Position numbers and translations under genes: made by a program. Of a DNA stretch of 49,628 nt, positions 8,089-16,997 are shown piece after piece. Position 1 is the stretch's first letter, and each line of letters begins with the position of its first letter. This DNA comes from Deltaproteobacteria bacterium (GTDB taxonomy: Bacteria > Bdellovibrionota > UBA1018), in the NCBI GenBank assembly GCA_013286765.1, contig JABDFB010000003.1, positions 1 through 49,628 of the forward strand, in the 5' to 3' direction. The notes under the pieces are model-generated. The model was not told the DNA's origin, ran no database searches, and was given only the letters and a program-made list of their open reading frames with translations.

Positions 8089-10695
8089 TCAGTAGCGAAA
8101 CAATAGCATGCGTAACTTCGGATTTTTTGTATTTACGCCACGGACAGGACCTGAAATGCCATTGCGAATTTCCTCGTCTATCTCTTGCCATCGAGACAGG
8201 TTGTCCCTATCGAATATAAGGGCCTTAATCACTTCGTACCGGGAATCCTCTACGGGGTCGAACGCACTCTTGCCATCTTTATCCAGATGATTAAGTCTTG
8301 CACCCGCGTTAGCCAAAAGGCTTACGACTGAAGCAGTTCCTACCCGCGCGGCATTTTGGAGCGGGCTTTGCTCCTGTCGATCACACTGATTGACATCAGC
8401 TTTTGAATCGACCAAAAACCTAGCTGTTTCAGGGTGGGAATGAGCACTGAAAAGAGGAAACGATCCGTCCCGATCCGCATGATCAACCTTCATACCAAAT
8501 TCCGTGACGAGAGTCCGAACTAAGTCCAAATTACCCGCTCGACTTGCCCTGCCAAGGATATTTTCCCAGGCACCGAATAATTTGAAGTTTACTCCTTCGG
8601 CGTCGGCATATGCCTTTTGTTTCTTCAGGATTGCGACATTATTGCTATCTACGGCATCTAGAAATGTGTCCTCATCAAAATTTAATGCTTTACGGGTTAA
8701 TAAACTTTCAAAAACCGTGTCTTTATTTTGTTGCGCTAACTCTAGTAAGCGAGAGGGATCAAAATGAAACGGAACCTTTCTAGACACATATTTTCTAGAG
8801 TCAAGTCTTTCAAACAAGAGTTCAAAGATTGCATTGTGGCGTGCCTGGCTGTAGCGGCCAGAGCGGCTCGGGTAGCTGCCCGTATTATATGCGGCGCGAA
8901 TAGCACCCTCAAGAGTTTGGGCTGATGGATTCTTCTTCCATGCGTCTTTAGACCGCTCGGCCAGATCGGTTAGAGGCTTTCGGTGTCTATCCAATAATTC
9001 GAACAGCTTCTGATCTGCCTTAGCAATTCCCTGATTGGCTAACCCGGTAATAATGTGATCGTCGACGGCTCGGGGATTACCATTCTGATCGAATAGAAGG
9101 ATTTCAATTGCAGCATAATCATGGACGGTGCTACTTGCTCCCATTTTAAGTTCATGCGGAGTTGGGTTCGCCCAACGGCAATAAGCCGATAAAAAAGCAC
9201 TACAATCCCCACTAAATCCTGATAGTTGATTAATGTTTGCTTTCCCTTCGTTGATCAAATAGCTTAATTTCGCATGTTCCCCATTCCTTGCGGCGAGCAC
9301 AAGCGGAGGTTCGCGCCAATAGTTTTCCAGATTCACATCAGCTTTTAAGTCGACTAGGCATTTCACTAAATCTATATTAGATGCATTGTTAAGTAGTGAA
9401 AAATTTCCACTCCTATAATTAACGTCCATACCCAAATCTTTAACCAGGGTTTTTACTAGCCTCAAATCACCAAGAGGGGCGGCCATCTCAAGGGCTATGC
9501 TTTTAGAAGAGGCTAGGTTGACTTTCTCTTTTCGTCCAAAGTGTAATTGTTCGTTCAAGGCCTCTTGGGCGAGAACTAATTGATATTCTTGATCTGGTAG
9601 CCTATCAAATGCCTGTGTGACTTTTTCAATATAATAATCCGAACAATTATTCTGAGCAAGGGCATTTATAAAAGCAGTTCGGTCATCGGGATTGTCGGGA
9701 AGCCTATCGTAACTACGAAGTGCGGCTTTTGCTTCTTCAATAGTCTTGTGAGATTGTTTAACATCTTGCAGAGTCTTGCGAAGCATCCCGATGGAGTCTT
9801 CCAATTTTGTTACATCAAATTTGCGGCCCAAGTACTCATCTAATATTTCCTTCAGATCAGGATCGCCTGTGTTTGCGTGTTGCACAAAACGCGTGAAATC
9901 AACTTTAAATTCGAATTTTCCATATGGTGGCAAAAGCTTCCGAATGACGTCGTAGCGGGTAGGCGGGAGCAGTGTTTGATAGGCGGCAAAAATAGCGTCG
10001 TTTAGAGAAGCGGAGGAAGGGGCCTCCATCCACTTCACAAGCTTCTTTGCAAAACCAAGGTTCTTCTCTTGCGCCGCCAACTTCATTTCCATTGCTACTT
10101 TGTTTGAATCTCCCATGCGCAAGTATTGGAGTAGTCTGATAGGATCAAATTTTTCAACTGGTTGGCTCGGCCTTTTAAGATCATCGCCGCCGACTAAAGA
10201 GGCACTGGCCGAAGGTGTAGTAGAAGCAGAGTTAGAAGATGCGGTGCTCTCTGAACTGTTTTTCTCCTCCTGGGCACTCTCCCAGGTTTTTATAGCTGCC
10301 AAGAAAACAGAGAGATCAAGACCACCACGACTGATTTGAGATTTTAGTTGTGATTTTCTATCAAGCAATATTTCTTTTAGGACATCATATTTTTTGGCAT
10401 TCAGGGCGGCGTTGAGCACATCAGAAAGAGTAACGAACGATTTGTTTTTCGACCATGCTACCAGTTTCATTGCCAGATTGTGCAACTCCTTGTTGCCGTT
10501 GCTTTTGAAAACTACATTTCTATCTCCGGATTCCAACTTTCGTAGAAACAGAACGGGTTCATGGACTTCACCAGGGAGATCGCCAGCAAAACTACTGGGT
10601 GAGAGAAATGTCGAGAGACATATTAAGAAAAGCGGGCCCAATAAAGCAAATGAAGTTTTAGCTATTTTTGAATTCATGGCATTTACATTTAGCAT
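8089..10695 (-). CDS. Large secreted ankyrin-repeat protein
   Basis: An 868-residue protein. An N-terminal signal peptide (ending near SSFAGDLP) is followed by a Ser/Ala-rich low-complexity stretch around residues 145-175, a helical central part, and two ankyrin blocks. The first is at about 405-500 (LRLVKTLVKDLGMDVNYRSG, VKCLVDLKADVNLENYWREP). The second is at about 720-820 (LDLVRTLVTEFGMKVDHADR, ARFLVDSKADVNQCDRQEQS, VVSLLANAGARLNHLDKDGK). Ankyrin repeats mediate protein binding, so export suggests action in the periplasm or on another cell. The first ATG is preceded by GGAG at good spacing. A second exported ankyrin protein lies at 43275-45572. Confidence 0.8.
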   Translation of the reverse strand: MLNVNAMNSKIAKTSFALLGPLFLICLSTFLSPSSFAGDLPGEVHEPVLFLRKLESGDRNVVFKSNGNKELHNLAMKLVAWSKNKSFVTLSDVLNAALNAKKYDVLKEILLDRKSQLKSQISRGGLDLSVFLAAIKTWESAQEEKNSSESTASSNSASTTPSASASLVGGDDLKRPSQPVEKFDPIRLLQYLRMGDSNKVAMEMKLAAQEKNLGFAKKLVKWMEAPSSASLNDAIFAAYQTLLPPTRYDVIRKLLPPYGKFEFKVDFTRFVQHANTGDPDLKEILDEYLGRKFDVTKLEDSIGMLRKTLQDVKQSHKTIEEAKAALRSYDRLPDNPDDRTAFINALAQNNCSDYYIEKVTQAFDRLPDQEYQLVLAQEALNEQLHFGRKEKVNLASSKSIALEMAAPLGDLRLVKTLVKDLGMDVNYRSGNFSLLNNASNIDLVKCLVDLKADVNLENYWREPPLVLAARNGEHAKLSYLINEGKANINQLSGFSGDCSAFLSAYCRWANPTPHELKMGASSTVHDYAAIEILLFDQNGNPRAVDDHIITGLANQGIAKADQKLFELLDRHRKPLTDLAERSKDAWKKNPSAQTLEGAIRAAYNTGSYPSRSGRYSQARHNAIFELLFERLDSRKYVSRKVPFHFDPSRLLELAQQNKDTVFESLLTRKALNFDEDTFLDAVDSNNVAILKKQKAYADAEGVNFKLFGAWENILGRASRAGNLDLVRTLVTEFGMKVDHADRDGSFPLFSAHSHPETARFLVDSKADVNQCDRQEQSPLQNAARVGTASVVSLLANAGARLNHLDKDGKSAFDPVEDSRYEVIKALIFDRDNLSRWQEIDEEIRNGISGPVRGVNTKNPKLRMLLFRY

Positions 10696-10800
10696 AGGAA
10701 ATATCTCCAGATTTGGGCGAAACTATATCATATTGCATGTAGTTGTACTCATCGTATTTACAGTTCAATAATTTATAGTTCAATAATAATAAATTAATAT

Positions 10801-10822
10801 ACTTTACTGCCTACAGTAAAGT
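10801..10822. repeat. Palindromic operator-like site
   Basis: ACTTTACTG and CAGTAAAGT are perfect 9-bp arms around a 4-base centre, in the AT-rich 275-base region between the divergent ankyrin and RCC1 genes. It lies about 105 bases upstream of the ankyrin start and 165 upstream of the RCC1 start. The symmetry suits a dimeric repressor; no neighbouring regulator is an obvious candidate. The rest of the gap shows only AT-rich promoter-like sequence. Confidence 0.4.
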
Positions 10823-10987
10823 AAGCGCACCTCTTGATTTATTATTAACTAACTTCTATTACTCTAATTTCAGTAGTGAATAGTTAGATTTAATGATTAT
10901 TTAGTACATAATAAATGTTGTTTATTTAAATTGACCCAAATATTGCGAAATGTTATTTAAGACCGATTCTTGAAAGTAGTGATTGAT

Positions 10988-12433
10988 ATGAAACGATTGT
11001 CCTTTTTACTTTGTCTCGTTCTCTCTGGGTGCGGTTCTGAATCCACACCTCAAGCCTACCCAAACCCACAGTCTATTGAAAATAAGGACGTTACTGAAAG
11101 CAAAGGCGTCGAAAATACGAAGGTCGAAAACACGAAGCCTGCTGTGACTTCATCCCCATCTACGGGTAGTACAGGTCCGTCTCAAACTATAAAGCACGCC
11201 GAAATTGGGACGGGTACCGGTGTGACGTCCTCTGGCAGGGGAATGACCACTGAAGAGAATCCTTCGGTAAACCCAATTCGAACAACGAACTTTCTTTCTT
11301 CTTCAGATAGCCACACATTGGAAGTATATAATGGTAAAGTCTATTCTTGGGGTAATGATGGTCTGTGGCTTGGACGAAAAGGCAAAAACTCTGTTCCTAA
11401 GACTGAGACTGCTTATTCCAATATGAATTTTGTTGCAACTTCAGAAAAGCAAAGCTTTGCTGTGAACACAGACGGTGAATTGCTGGTTTGGCCCCTTTTT
11501 GATAGCCTGCGCCGCCTTTCTATTTCCTATCCCACGGTCCATGCGAAAACTAGCCATCTGAAGATCGCTTCGGTAGCTCTGGGTCCCGACTTCAGCGCAG
11601 TTATCACAACCGGTGGTGACCTCTATACTTGGGGCAAAGGCCAATACGGCAAATTGGGACACTTGTATGATTCCGATTGGAAGCAGCTTTCGGTTCGAGA
11701 ATTGGAAGATATTTTTTATACTGGTGAAATGGATAGAGATAAGCCGACTTGTGTTCAATATTTAAAAAATAAGGATATTAAGGTCGCTTCGGTAGAACTA
11801 GGAGCACACCACGCAGCTGCCGTATCAACAGATGGTCGTCTTTTCACTTGGGGAGATGGCAGGAATGGAAAGCTTGGACATGGGAATAATCAGAGCCAAC
11901 CCGTTCCAAAAGAAGTAGAGTATTTTACGAAAATAAAAAAGGCGGATGGTCGAATAGTATCTGCCGTATCATTAGGTGCTGAAATGGCAGCCGCTGTGAT
12001 TTCTGATGGTGGACTTTACATTTGGGGTACACAATTCGAAACACCACCGGAGGGTGGACATGAGCGACCGGTGAAAAAGTGGATGACGCCTCAATTCATT
12101 TCTTATTTTGGTAACAACGTGGCTTCTGTAACACTCAAGGGTCGCTTTGCTGCTGTAATTACGAATGATAGAAAGCTCTACACTCGGAGTTGGACTGCAG
12201 ACTTTCATGGACTTCTGGGTCGCAGCAAGTCCAAACAGGACGAATCGGGATGGGGTTTGGTAGAGTTTCCGGATAAGGCAATCAGAATTGAGGCTATTTC
12301 GATTGGATCTGATTACGTAATTGCTCGTAGTGAAGACGGGCGAATCTATGCTTGGGGTAAGGGAAGTGATCGATTGGGTCTTGGCCCAGATGTTGTTGAT
12401 ATCGATACACCTAGGCAGTTGACCAGAGAATGA
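10988..12433 (+). CDS. RCC1-repeat lipoprotein
   Basis: A 481-residue lipoprotein. The signal MKRLSFLLCLVLSGCGSES ends in a lipobox (LSGC), so the mature protein is lipid-anchored, probably at the outer membrane. A Thr/Ser-rich tether (about residues 20-100) leads to RCC1-type beta-propeller blades with the recurring pattern DGRLFTWGDGRNGKLGHG (also GDLYTWGKGQYGKLGH, DGRIYAWGKGSDRLGLG). About six blades can be counted, enough for a nearly closed propeller. RCC1 propellers bind proteins; a guanine-exchange role cannot be assumed. I chose ATG 10988 because the lipoprotein signal then starts at MKR; a TTG six codons upstream is in frame. Confidence 0.85.
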   Translation: MKRLSFLLCLVLSGCGSESTPQAYPNPQSIENKDVTESKGVENTKVENTKPAVTSSPSTGSTGPSQTIKHAEIGTGTGVTSSGRGMTTEENPSVNPIRTTNFLSSSDSHTLEVYNGKVYSWGNDGLWLGRKGKNSVPKTETAYSNMNFVATSEKQSFAVNTDGELLVWPLFDSLRRLSISYPTVHAKTSHLKIASVALGPDFSAVITTGGDLYTWGKGQYGKLGHLYDSDWKQLSVRELEDIFYTGEMDRDKPTCVQYLKNKDIKVASVELGAHHAAAVSTDGRLFTWGDGRNGKLGHGNNQSQPVPKEVEYFTKIKKADGRIVSAVSLGAEMAAAVISDGGLYIWGTQFETPPEGGHERPVKKWMTPQFISYFGNNVASVTLKGRFAAVITNDRKLYTRSWTADFHGLLGRSKSKQDESGWGLVEFPDKAIRIEAISIGSDYVIARSEDGRIYAWGKGSDRLGLGPDVVDIDTPRQLTRE

Positions 12434-12618
12434 GAGTTGTCAGCTACTTCGAATAGTAACTTGTCATCAGATTCTGATAGGTCGGCAAATGTTTAGAAAG
12501 TAGCTTTCCGAAGCCGTCGACGTCCTCTCTCCAATTTCGTCTGAGTTCACTGGCTGCGCAGAACCAAGACATAGATGGCTGCTTAGCTAGTCTAGGAATT
12601 GCACCTCGTTGATTCAGT

Positions 12619-15600
12619 ATGAAATCGCTTACAGACTTGAGAGAGGAAACTACTAGCATTGGGCTTGTCGCCCGAGCGTGTGAGCTTTACGCCACACGGC
12701 CCGTTCTCGGCTCCCGCGACTTTGAGATCGTCCGTGATCCCCAAAGCGGGGAGCGAATTCGTCGCTATCTTCCGAGCTTTTCCGCAATTACTTTTTCAGC
12801 GATGTGGGAACGCATTGTCGCGCTTGCAAGCGGGTTTAAACATTCTGGGATGATAAACCCCGGAGACTTCGTGGGATTGATTGGTTTCGCAAGTCCGGAT
12901 TTTGCCATTGCTGATTTCGCTTCCTTGCATCGGGCTGCAATTTCCATCCCGTTGCAGGGGAATCTTCCAAAAGGCAGTCTTCAGCACATTATTCATGAAG
13001 CCAATATTAGCAGTTTAATTTGTTCACTCGAAGAGCTCGAGTCATTCTCCGAATTAATGCCACTTGCATTATCTATAAAGAATTTAGTGGTGATGGACTT
13101 CTGTGACCAAGATGATCGACAGCTGAATCTACTGGCCAGGATCAGAAAGCAGCTTGTAGAAAAGATCCCTCAACTCAGAATAAATACAATTCAAGAGGTT
13201 GAAAAACTGGGCAGAAAAATGGGTGCTGTACCTTGGGTGGCCCCTCCTCAGGGAGCGGAAACTTTGGTAACCATTTGCTACACTTCTGGCAGTACTGGGA
13301 CTCCAAAGGGGGCCATGTTTCCTGAGAGGCTCTGGCTTACCTATTTAAAGAGCGGTAGTTGGCTTCCCGAGGAAGCTTCTCAAATTCCCCGTATTATGGT
13401 GAGTTATGCGCCGCTCAGTCATATGATGGGGCGGTTGGGGGTGCTGACTGCTATTCTTTATGGGGGCGCCAACTACTTTACACTAAAAAGCGATATATCC
13501 ACCCTCTTTGAAGACATCCGCTTGGTCCGGCCAACGATCATGGTCTTTGTCCCCCGTATTTCCGAAATGACTTATCAGCATTTTCAAACTGAAGTTCTTC
13601 GCCGCGGCGGAGGTATTTCCGAAGAGGAAGAAATCAAAAGCGAAATGCGGCGCACTTTCTTAGGCGATCGCATTAGCTTGATCAATACAGGAAGTGCCCC
13701 TACCTCGCCGGAGGTCTCGAATTTTCTGAGGGAGTGTTTTCAAATTCCGGTCATCGATAGCTACGGATTAACGGAATGCGGATCTGTCAGTTTCGACGAC
13801 AGAGTGAACCGCAATGTGATCTCTGATTATAAACTAATTGACGCTCCAGAGCTGGGGTATCGCACCTCGGATGCCCCTTTTCCGAGGGGAGAACTGGCGG
13901 TGAAGTCTATTCTTTCGATTCCCGGATATTTCAAAAACCCTGGAGCCACCCAGAATCTTTTCGATGAACAAGGTTATTTAAAAACGGGAGACATTGTTGA
14001 ACAAAGAGGACCGGATCACGTAGTTTGGATTGATCGGAAGAATAATGTAATGAAGTTATCCCAGGGGGAATTTGTGGCACTCTGGCAAATCGAGTCTCTA
14101 TTTGAAAGCGCCAGCCCGTTTATTCAACATATTTATTTGTATGCGAATCCCCACCGGGAGTTTCTGGTTGCCGTTGTGGTGCCCGATGAACAGGCTCTGC
14201 GCGCCCGATTTATTGAATTTCATCCAAATGAAGTGAAACAACTTCTTAGGTCCGAAATCGACCGAATTGCCAAAGAATCCGAGCTACGTGCCTTCGAAAT
14301 TCCGAGGCAATTCTTAATTGAATGGGAGCCATTTACCCAGAAGAACGGCCTGCTTAATGTCCTTAACAAACTGGCACGCCCAAAACTCAAAGAAAAATAT
14401 GGCGAAAGGCTGGAGCAGCTCTATTTGGATTCGGAGCAACGCCGCTTTGAAAGTATCGCTGAATTAGCCCAAATGGACCGCGGACTTTCTATTCAAGAGA
14501 AGGTTAAAAAAGCGGTCCAAGCCACGCTGGGACTTTCCGATTTGGATTGGGATCCGTCACAAAGTTTCAGAAGTTTGGGTGGGGATTCCCTTGCTGCTGC
14601 GACTTTGGCGATACATCTGGAAGAGATTGGAATTTCGTTGCCTGCCTCTGCGATCCTAAATCCCGCCGCAAGTATTGCGGACATCATTAAGTCGCCGACG
14701 GGGGTGAGTTTCGAATCCATTCATGGAGTGAATCCTCAGCGAATTCGAGCAACGGATCTCGGCTTGGAAAAATTTTTTAAGGCGAATGAACTTGAAGTGG
14801 GCCACCCTGTTTCATTGCTTCATTCAGAGGTAAAAGTTACTTTGCTCACCGGAGCTAACGGTTTTCTAGGAAGATTTCTATGTCTGGAGCTTTTGGCTCA
14901 AGCAGAAAAAACCGGCGGCAAAGTCTATTGCATCATACGGGGCAAAGACGATCGTGCTGCTTTTGAGCGACTCCGGGACGTTTATAAAACAGATCCCGCA
15001 CTCGAAAAGCACTTTTCTCAACTCGCAGAAAAACGTTTAGTGGTTCTTGCTGGGGATCTAGCTCGGCCGCAGCTGGGGTTATCGAACGCGAATTACGATC
15101 GTCTTGCTCGCGAAGTGGATACTGTGTTGCACGCAGGGGCTTTGGTGAATCATGCTTTAACTTATCGACATTTGTTTGAACCCAACGTTTTTGGAACCGT
15201 CGAAATTCTACGACTGGCATTGAAACATCGGCCGAAAAGAGTGAATTACATTTCTACGATAGGAATTATGGACGCTTCCAATCCAATCGAGGGACTCCTC
15301 GAGACAGAAGATGTCCGAACTCTATGGCCCGAACGAGAGCTTAGCACGGACTATGCGTCGGGCTATGGCAACAGCAAGTGGGCCAGCGAAGTACTGATCC
15401 GGAATTTCTACGATCAGTATCATTTTCCTGTAAACGTTTTCCGCCCGGATATGATTATGCCATCCGAGGTCTTTCGAAGTCAGATCAACGTTCCAGATCT
15501 TTTAACCCGTCTCTTATGTAGTGTTATCTATACTGGAATCGTTCCGCAGTCTTTCTATGAGGCCAATGGGCAAGGTTCGGGTGATTCTCTAAAGCCCCAT

Positions 15601-16086
15601 TTCGATGGTATGCCCGTCGGCTTTATTGCCAGCGCAATCACTCGAATCTGCTGTGATGTCGGTCAACAGAAATATTCTACATATAATATTAGCAATCCTC
15701 ATTGGAATGACGGAATTTCGTTGGATCGGATTATGGATTGGGTGGAGTCGGGAGGTTATCCTCTCAAGCGAATGAATAACTATTACGAATGGTATATTCA
15801 AATCAGAGAAAAGCTCAAAGTTCTTAGCACAAAAGACGAGAAAAGGAGCCAGTATTCCTCTCTTCCTATTTTGAATCAGTGGGAAAAGCCCTTACCTTTT
15901 TCAGATGGTAGAGAAGTAGATGCAACCGAGTTTCGAAAAAAAGTCCGCCAGCTCAAGCCCGCAGGCGTCACGGATATTCCTTATTTAACTGAGAACTTTA
16001 TTCATAAGTATCTTGCAGATATGGTTGATCTTGAGCTGATCGGTCCTCCTCCTCACAGGAAACAGAGAACACGTTATGCAGCTTGA
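12619..16086 (+). CDS. car: Carboxylic acid reductase (adenylation - carrier - reductase)
   Basis: A 1155-residue multidomain enzyme that reduces carboxylic acids to aldehydes with ATP and NADPH. An AMP-forming adenylation domain fills about residues 20-610 (TICYTSGSTGTPKGAMFP, DSYGLTECGSVSF, YLKTGDIVE). A phosphopantetheine carrier domain follows at about 625-700 (LGGDSLAAATLA, attachment Ser near 657). The thioester reductase is a Rossmann SDR (TGANGFLGRFL near 744; catalytic Tyr near 916 and Lys near 920 in GYGNSKWASE). The order and length match actinobacterial and fungal-type CARs. It needs a 4'-phosphopantetheinyl transferase, which is not in this window. The physiological substrate is unknown; fatty acids or aromatic acids are typical. 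Confidence 0.9.
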   Translation: MKSLTDLREETTSIGLVARACELYATRPVLGSRDFEIVRDPQSGERIRRYLPSFSAITFSAMWERIVALASGFKHSGMINPGDFVGLIGFASPDFAIADFASLHRAAISIPLQGNLPKGSLQHIIHEANISSLICSLEELESFSELMPLALSIKNLVVMDFCDQDDRQLNLLARIRKQLVEKIPQLRINTIQEVEKLGRKMGAVPWVAPPQGAETLVTICYTSGSTGTPKGAMFPERLWLTYLKSGSWLPEEASQIPRIMVSYAPLSHMMGRLGVLTAILYGGANYFTLKSDISTLFEDIRLVRPTIMVFVPRISEMTYQHFQTEVLRRGGGISEEEEIKSEMRRTFLGDRISLINTGSAPTSPEVSNFLRECFQIPVIDSYGLTECGSVSFDDRVNRNVISDYKLIDAPELGYRTSDAPFPRGELAVKSILSIPGYFKNPGATQNLFDEQGYLKTGDIVEQRGPDHVVWIDRKNNVMKLSQGEFVALWQIESLFESASPFIQHIYLYANPHREFLVAVVVPDEQALRARFIEFHPNEVKQLLRSEIDRIAKESELRAFEIPRQFLIEWEPFTQKNGLLNVLNKLARPKLKEKYGERLEQLYLDSEQRRFESIAELAQMDRGLSIQEKVKKAVQATLGLSDLDWDPSQSFRSLGGDSLAAATLAIHLEEIGISLPASAILNPAASIADIIKSPTGVSFESIHGVNPQRIRATDLGLEKFFKANELEVGHPVSLLHSEVKVTLLTGANGFLGRFLCLELLAQAEKTGGKVYCIIRGKDDRAAFERLRDVYKTDPALEKHFSQLAEKRLVVLAGDLARPQLGLSNANYDRLAREVDTVLHAGALVNHALTYRHLFEPNVFGTVEILRLALKHRPKRVNYISTIGIMDASNPIEGLLETEDVRTLWPERELSTDYASGYGNSKWASEVLIRNFYDQYHFPVNVFRPDMIMPSEVFRSQINVPDLLTRLLCSVIYTGIVPQSFYEANGQGSGDSLKPHFDGMPVGFIASAITRICCDVGQQKYSTYNISNPHWNDGISLDRIMDWVESGGYPLKRMNNYYEWYIQIREKLKVLSTKDEKRSQYSSLPILNQWEKPLPFSDGREVDATEFRKKVRQLKPAGVTDIPYLTENFIHKYLADMVDLELIGPPPHRKQRTRYAA

Positions 16087-16494
16087 GCTGACACGAGATC
16101 TGGAATATCGAATTCATCGCTCTGGGCCCATTTGAAGCGATTGACAGATTCAGGGTGGGTGGACAAAGAACTCGCGAAAAAGGAGGGAAAAGGCCAAGCT
16201 TGTAACCGCTATCGCCTCAATAAGTCAGTTTGGGGACCGTTGTTTCCTGATAAGCGAAAACTTACGCTGAAATCCGAAGTTACTTTGAATTCCAAAGGTA
16301 CTCAGGATTCTTGTACTCAAGACACTCAGGAATCAAGAGGTTCAACTTACTATTCTATTAGAAACTCCAAGAATCAGACTTTTCCTATCTACAAAATAGA
16401 TAAATGTCACAAATTTTCAATAAATGAACCTGAAGCCGATTCACTTGTTAGAGTTCTTGATGTTTTAAGGGCTCTCTCGGGTGTTCTTCGCTAG
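16087..16494 (+). pseudogene. Decayed winged-helix DNA-binding fragment, in frame behind car
   Basis: The reading frame continues without a break after the TGA of the carboxylic acid reductase. It begins with a recognisable winged-helix piece (SSLWAHLKRLTDSGWVDKEL, then CNRYRLN...WGPLFP), preceded by no start codon other than TTG at 16132. The sequence then turns Ser/Thr/Gln-rich and loses domain character. It looks like the C-terminal two-thirds of a helix-turn-helix protein whose first helices were deleted. Such proteins are common in plasmid and phage backbones. A short live gene from TTG 16132 is possible but less likely. Confidence 0.45.
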
Positions 16495-16517
16495 GCTATA
16501 AAGTTGGACAGGCCTTC

Positions 16518-16982
16518 TTAAAGGCTTAGTCTTTCGTAGCAGGCAAATTGAGGGGCTAGGCCTTCTATATAATGGATGGTTTTTTGGCAGATTAGCTGTT
16601 CTTCAAATCGCTCAAAGACTGTCTTTCCATGCCTGGGTGTTCCTGTCTCTGGATTTTGAAAACTGACTTTAAACAAAATGGCATTCATAGAGTCAAATGT
16701 TGACTTTGCGTTAATATGAGTCATTTTCTGAAAGCAAGCGTAGCTATAGACTCGATCAGGCCCGGGTGGGGCAGACTTTCTACAGAAAAGACCGGGGATG
16801 CCTTTTTGAAATCGAACGACTCCTATCAGAGGAAGGCCGGTTTCAGGATAAATGTACTGAAATGATTCTTCGGGTACGTTCAATGCTAAGTAAAGGGCTT
16901 CATCAAGTGGTTCGGTCAATGTAGCCGAGGAAGTGGCTACATTGGATAATAATAATGTTGCTAAAATGAATGATGTCTTCAT
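16518..16982 (-). CDS. Secreted hypothetical protein
   Basis: A 154-residue protein with a signal peptide (MKTSFILATLLLSNVATSSA). The mature part has four cysteines (LFCRKSAP, YACFQKM, LICQKT, FACYER) that could form two disulfides, fitting an oxidising periplasm. No domain is recognised. It diverges from the membrane antiporter gene with only about 15 bases between starts, which suggests that the antiporter start, or this one, is really further inside the frame. Confidence 0.55.
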   Translation of the reverse strand: MKTSFILATLLLSNVATSSATLTEPLDEALYLALNVPEESFQYIYPETGLPLIGVVRFQKGIPGLFCRKSAPPGPDRVYSYACFQKMTHINAKSTFDSMNAILFKVSFQNPETGTPRHGKTVFERFEEQLICQKTIHYIEGLAPQFACYERLSL

Positions 16983-16997
16983 AAGGGCCTCTTACGC

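Noticed and set aside
12444..12659. A 71-codon minus-strand frame between the RCC1 gene and car
   Set aside because: It overlaps the start of car, has no recognised domain or ribosome-binding site and may be chance; the composition is only mildly protein-like, so I left it out.
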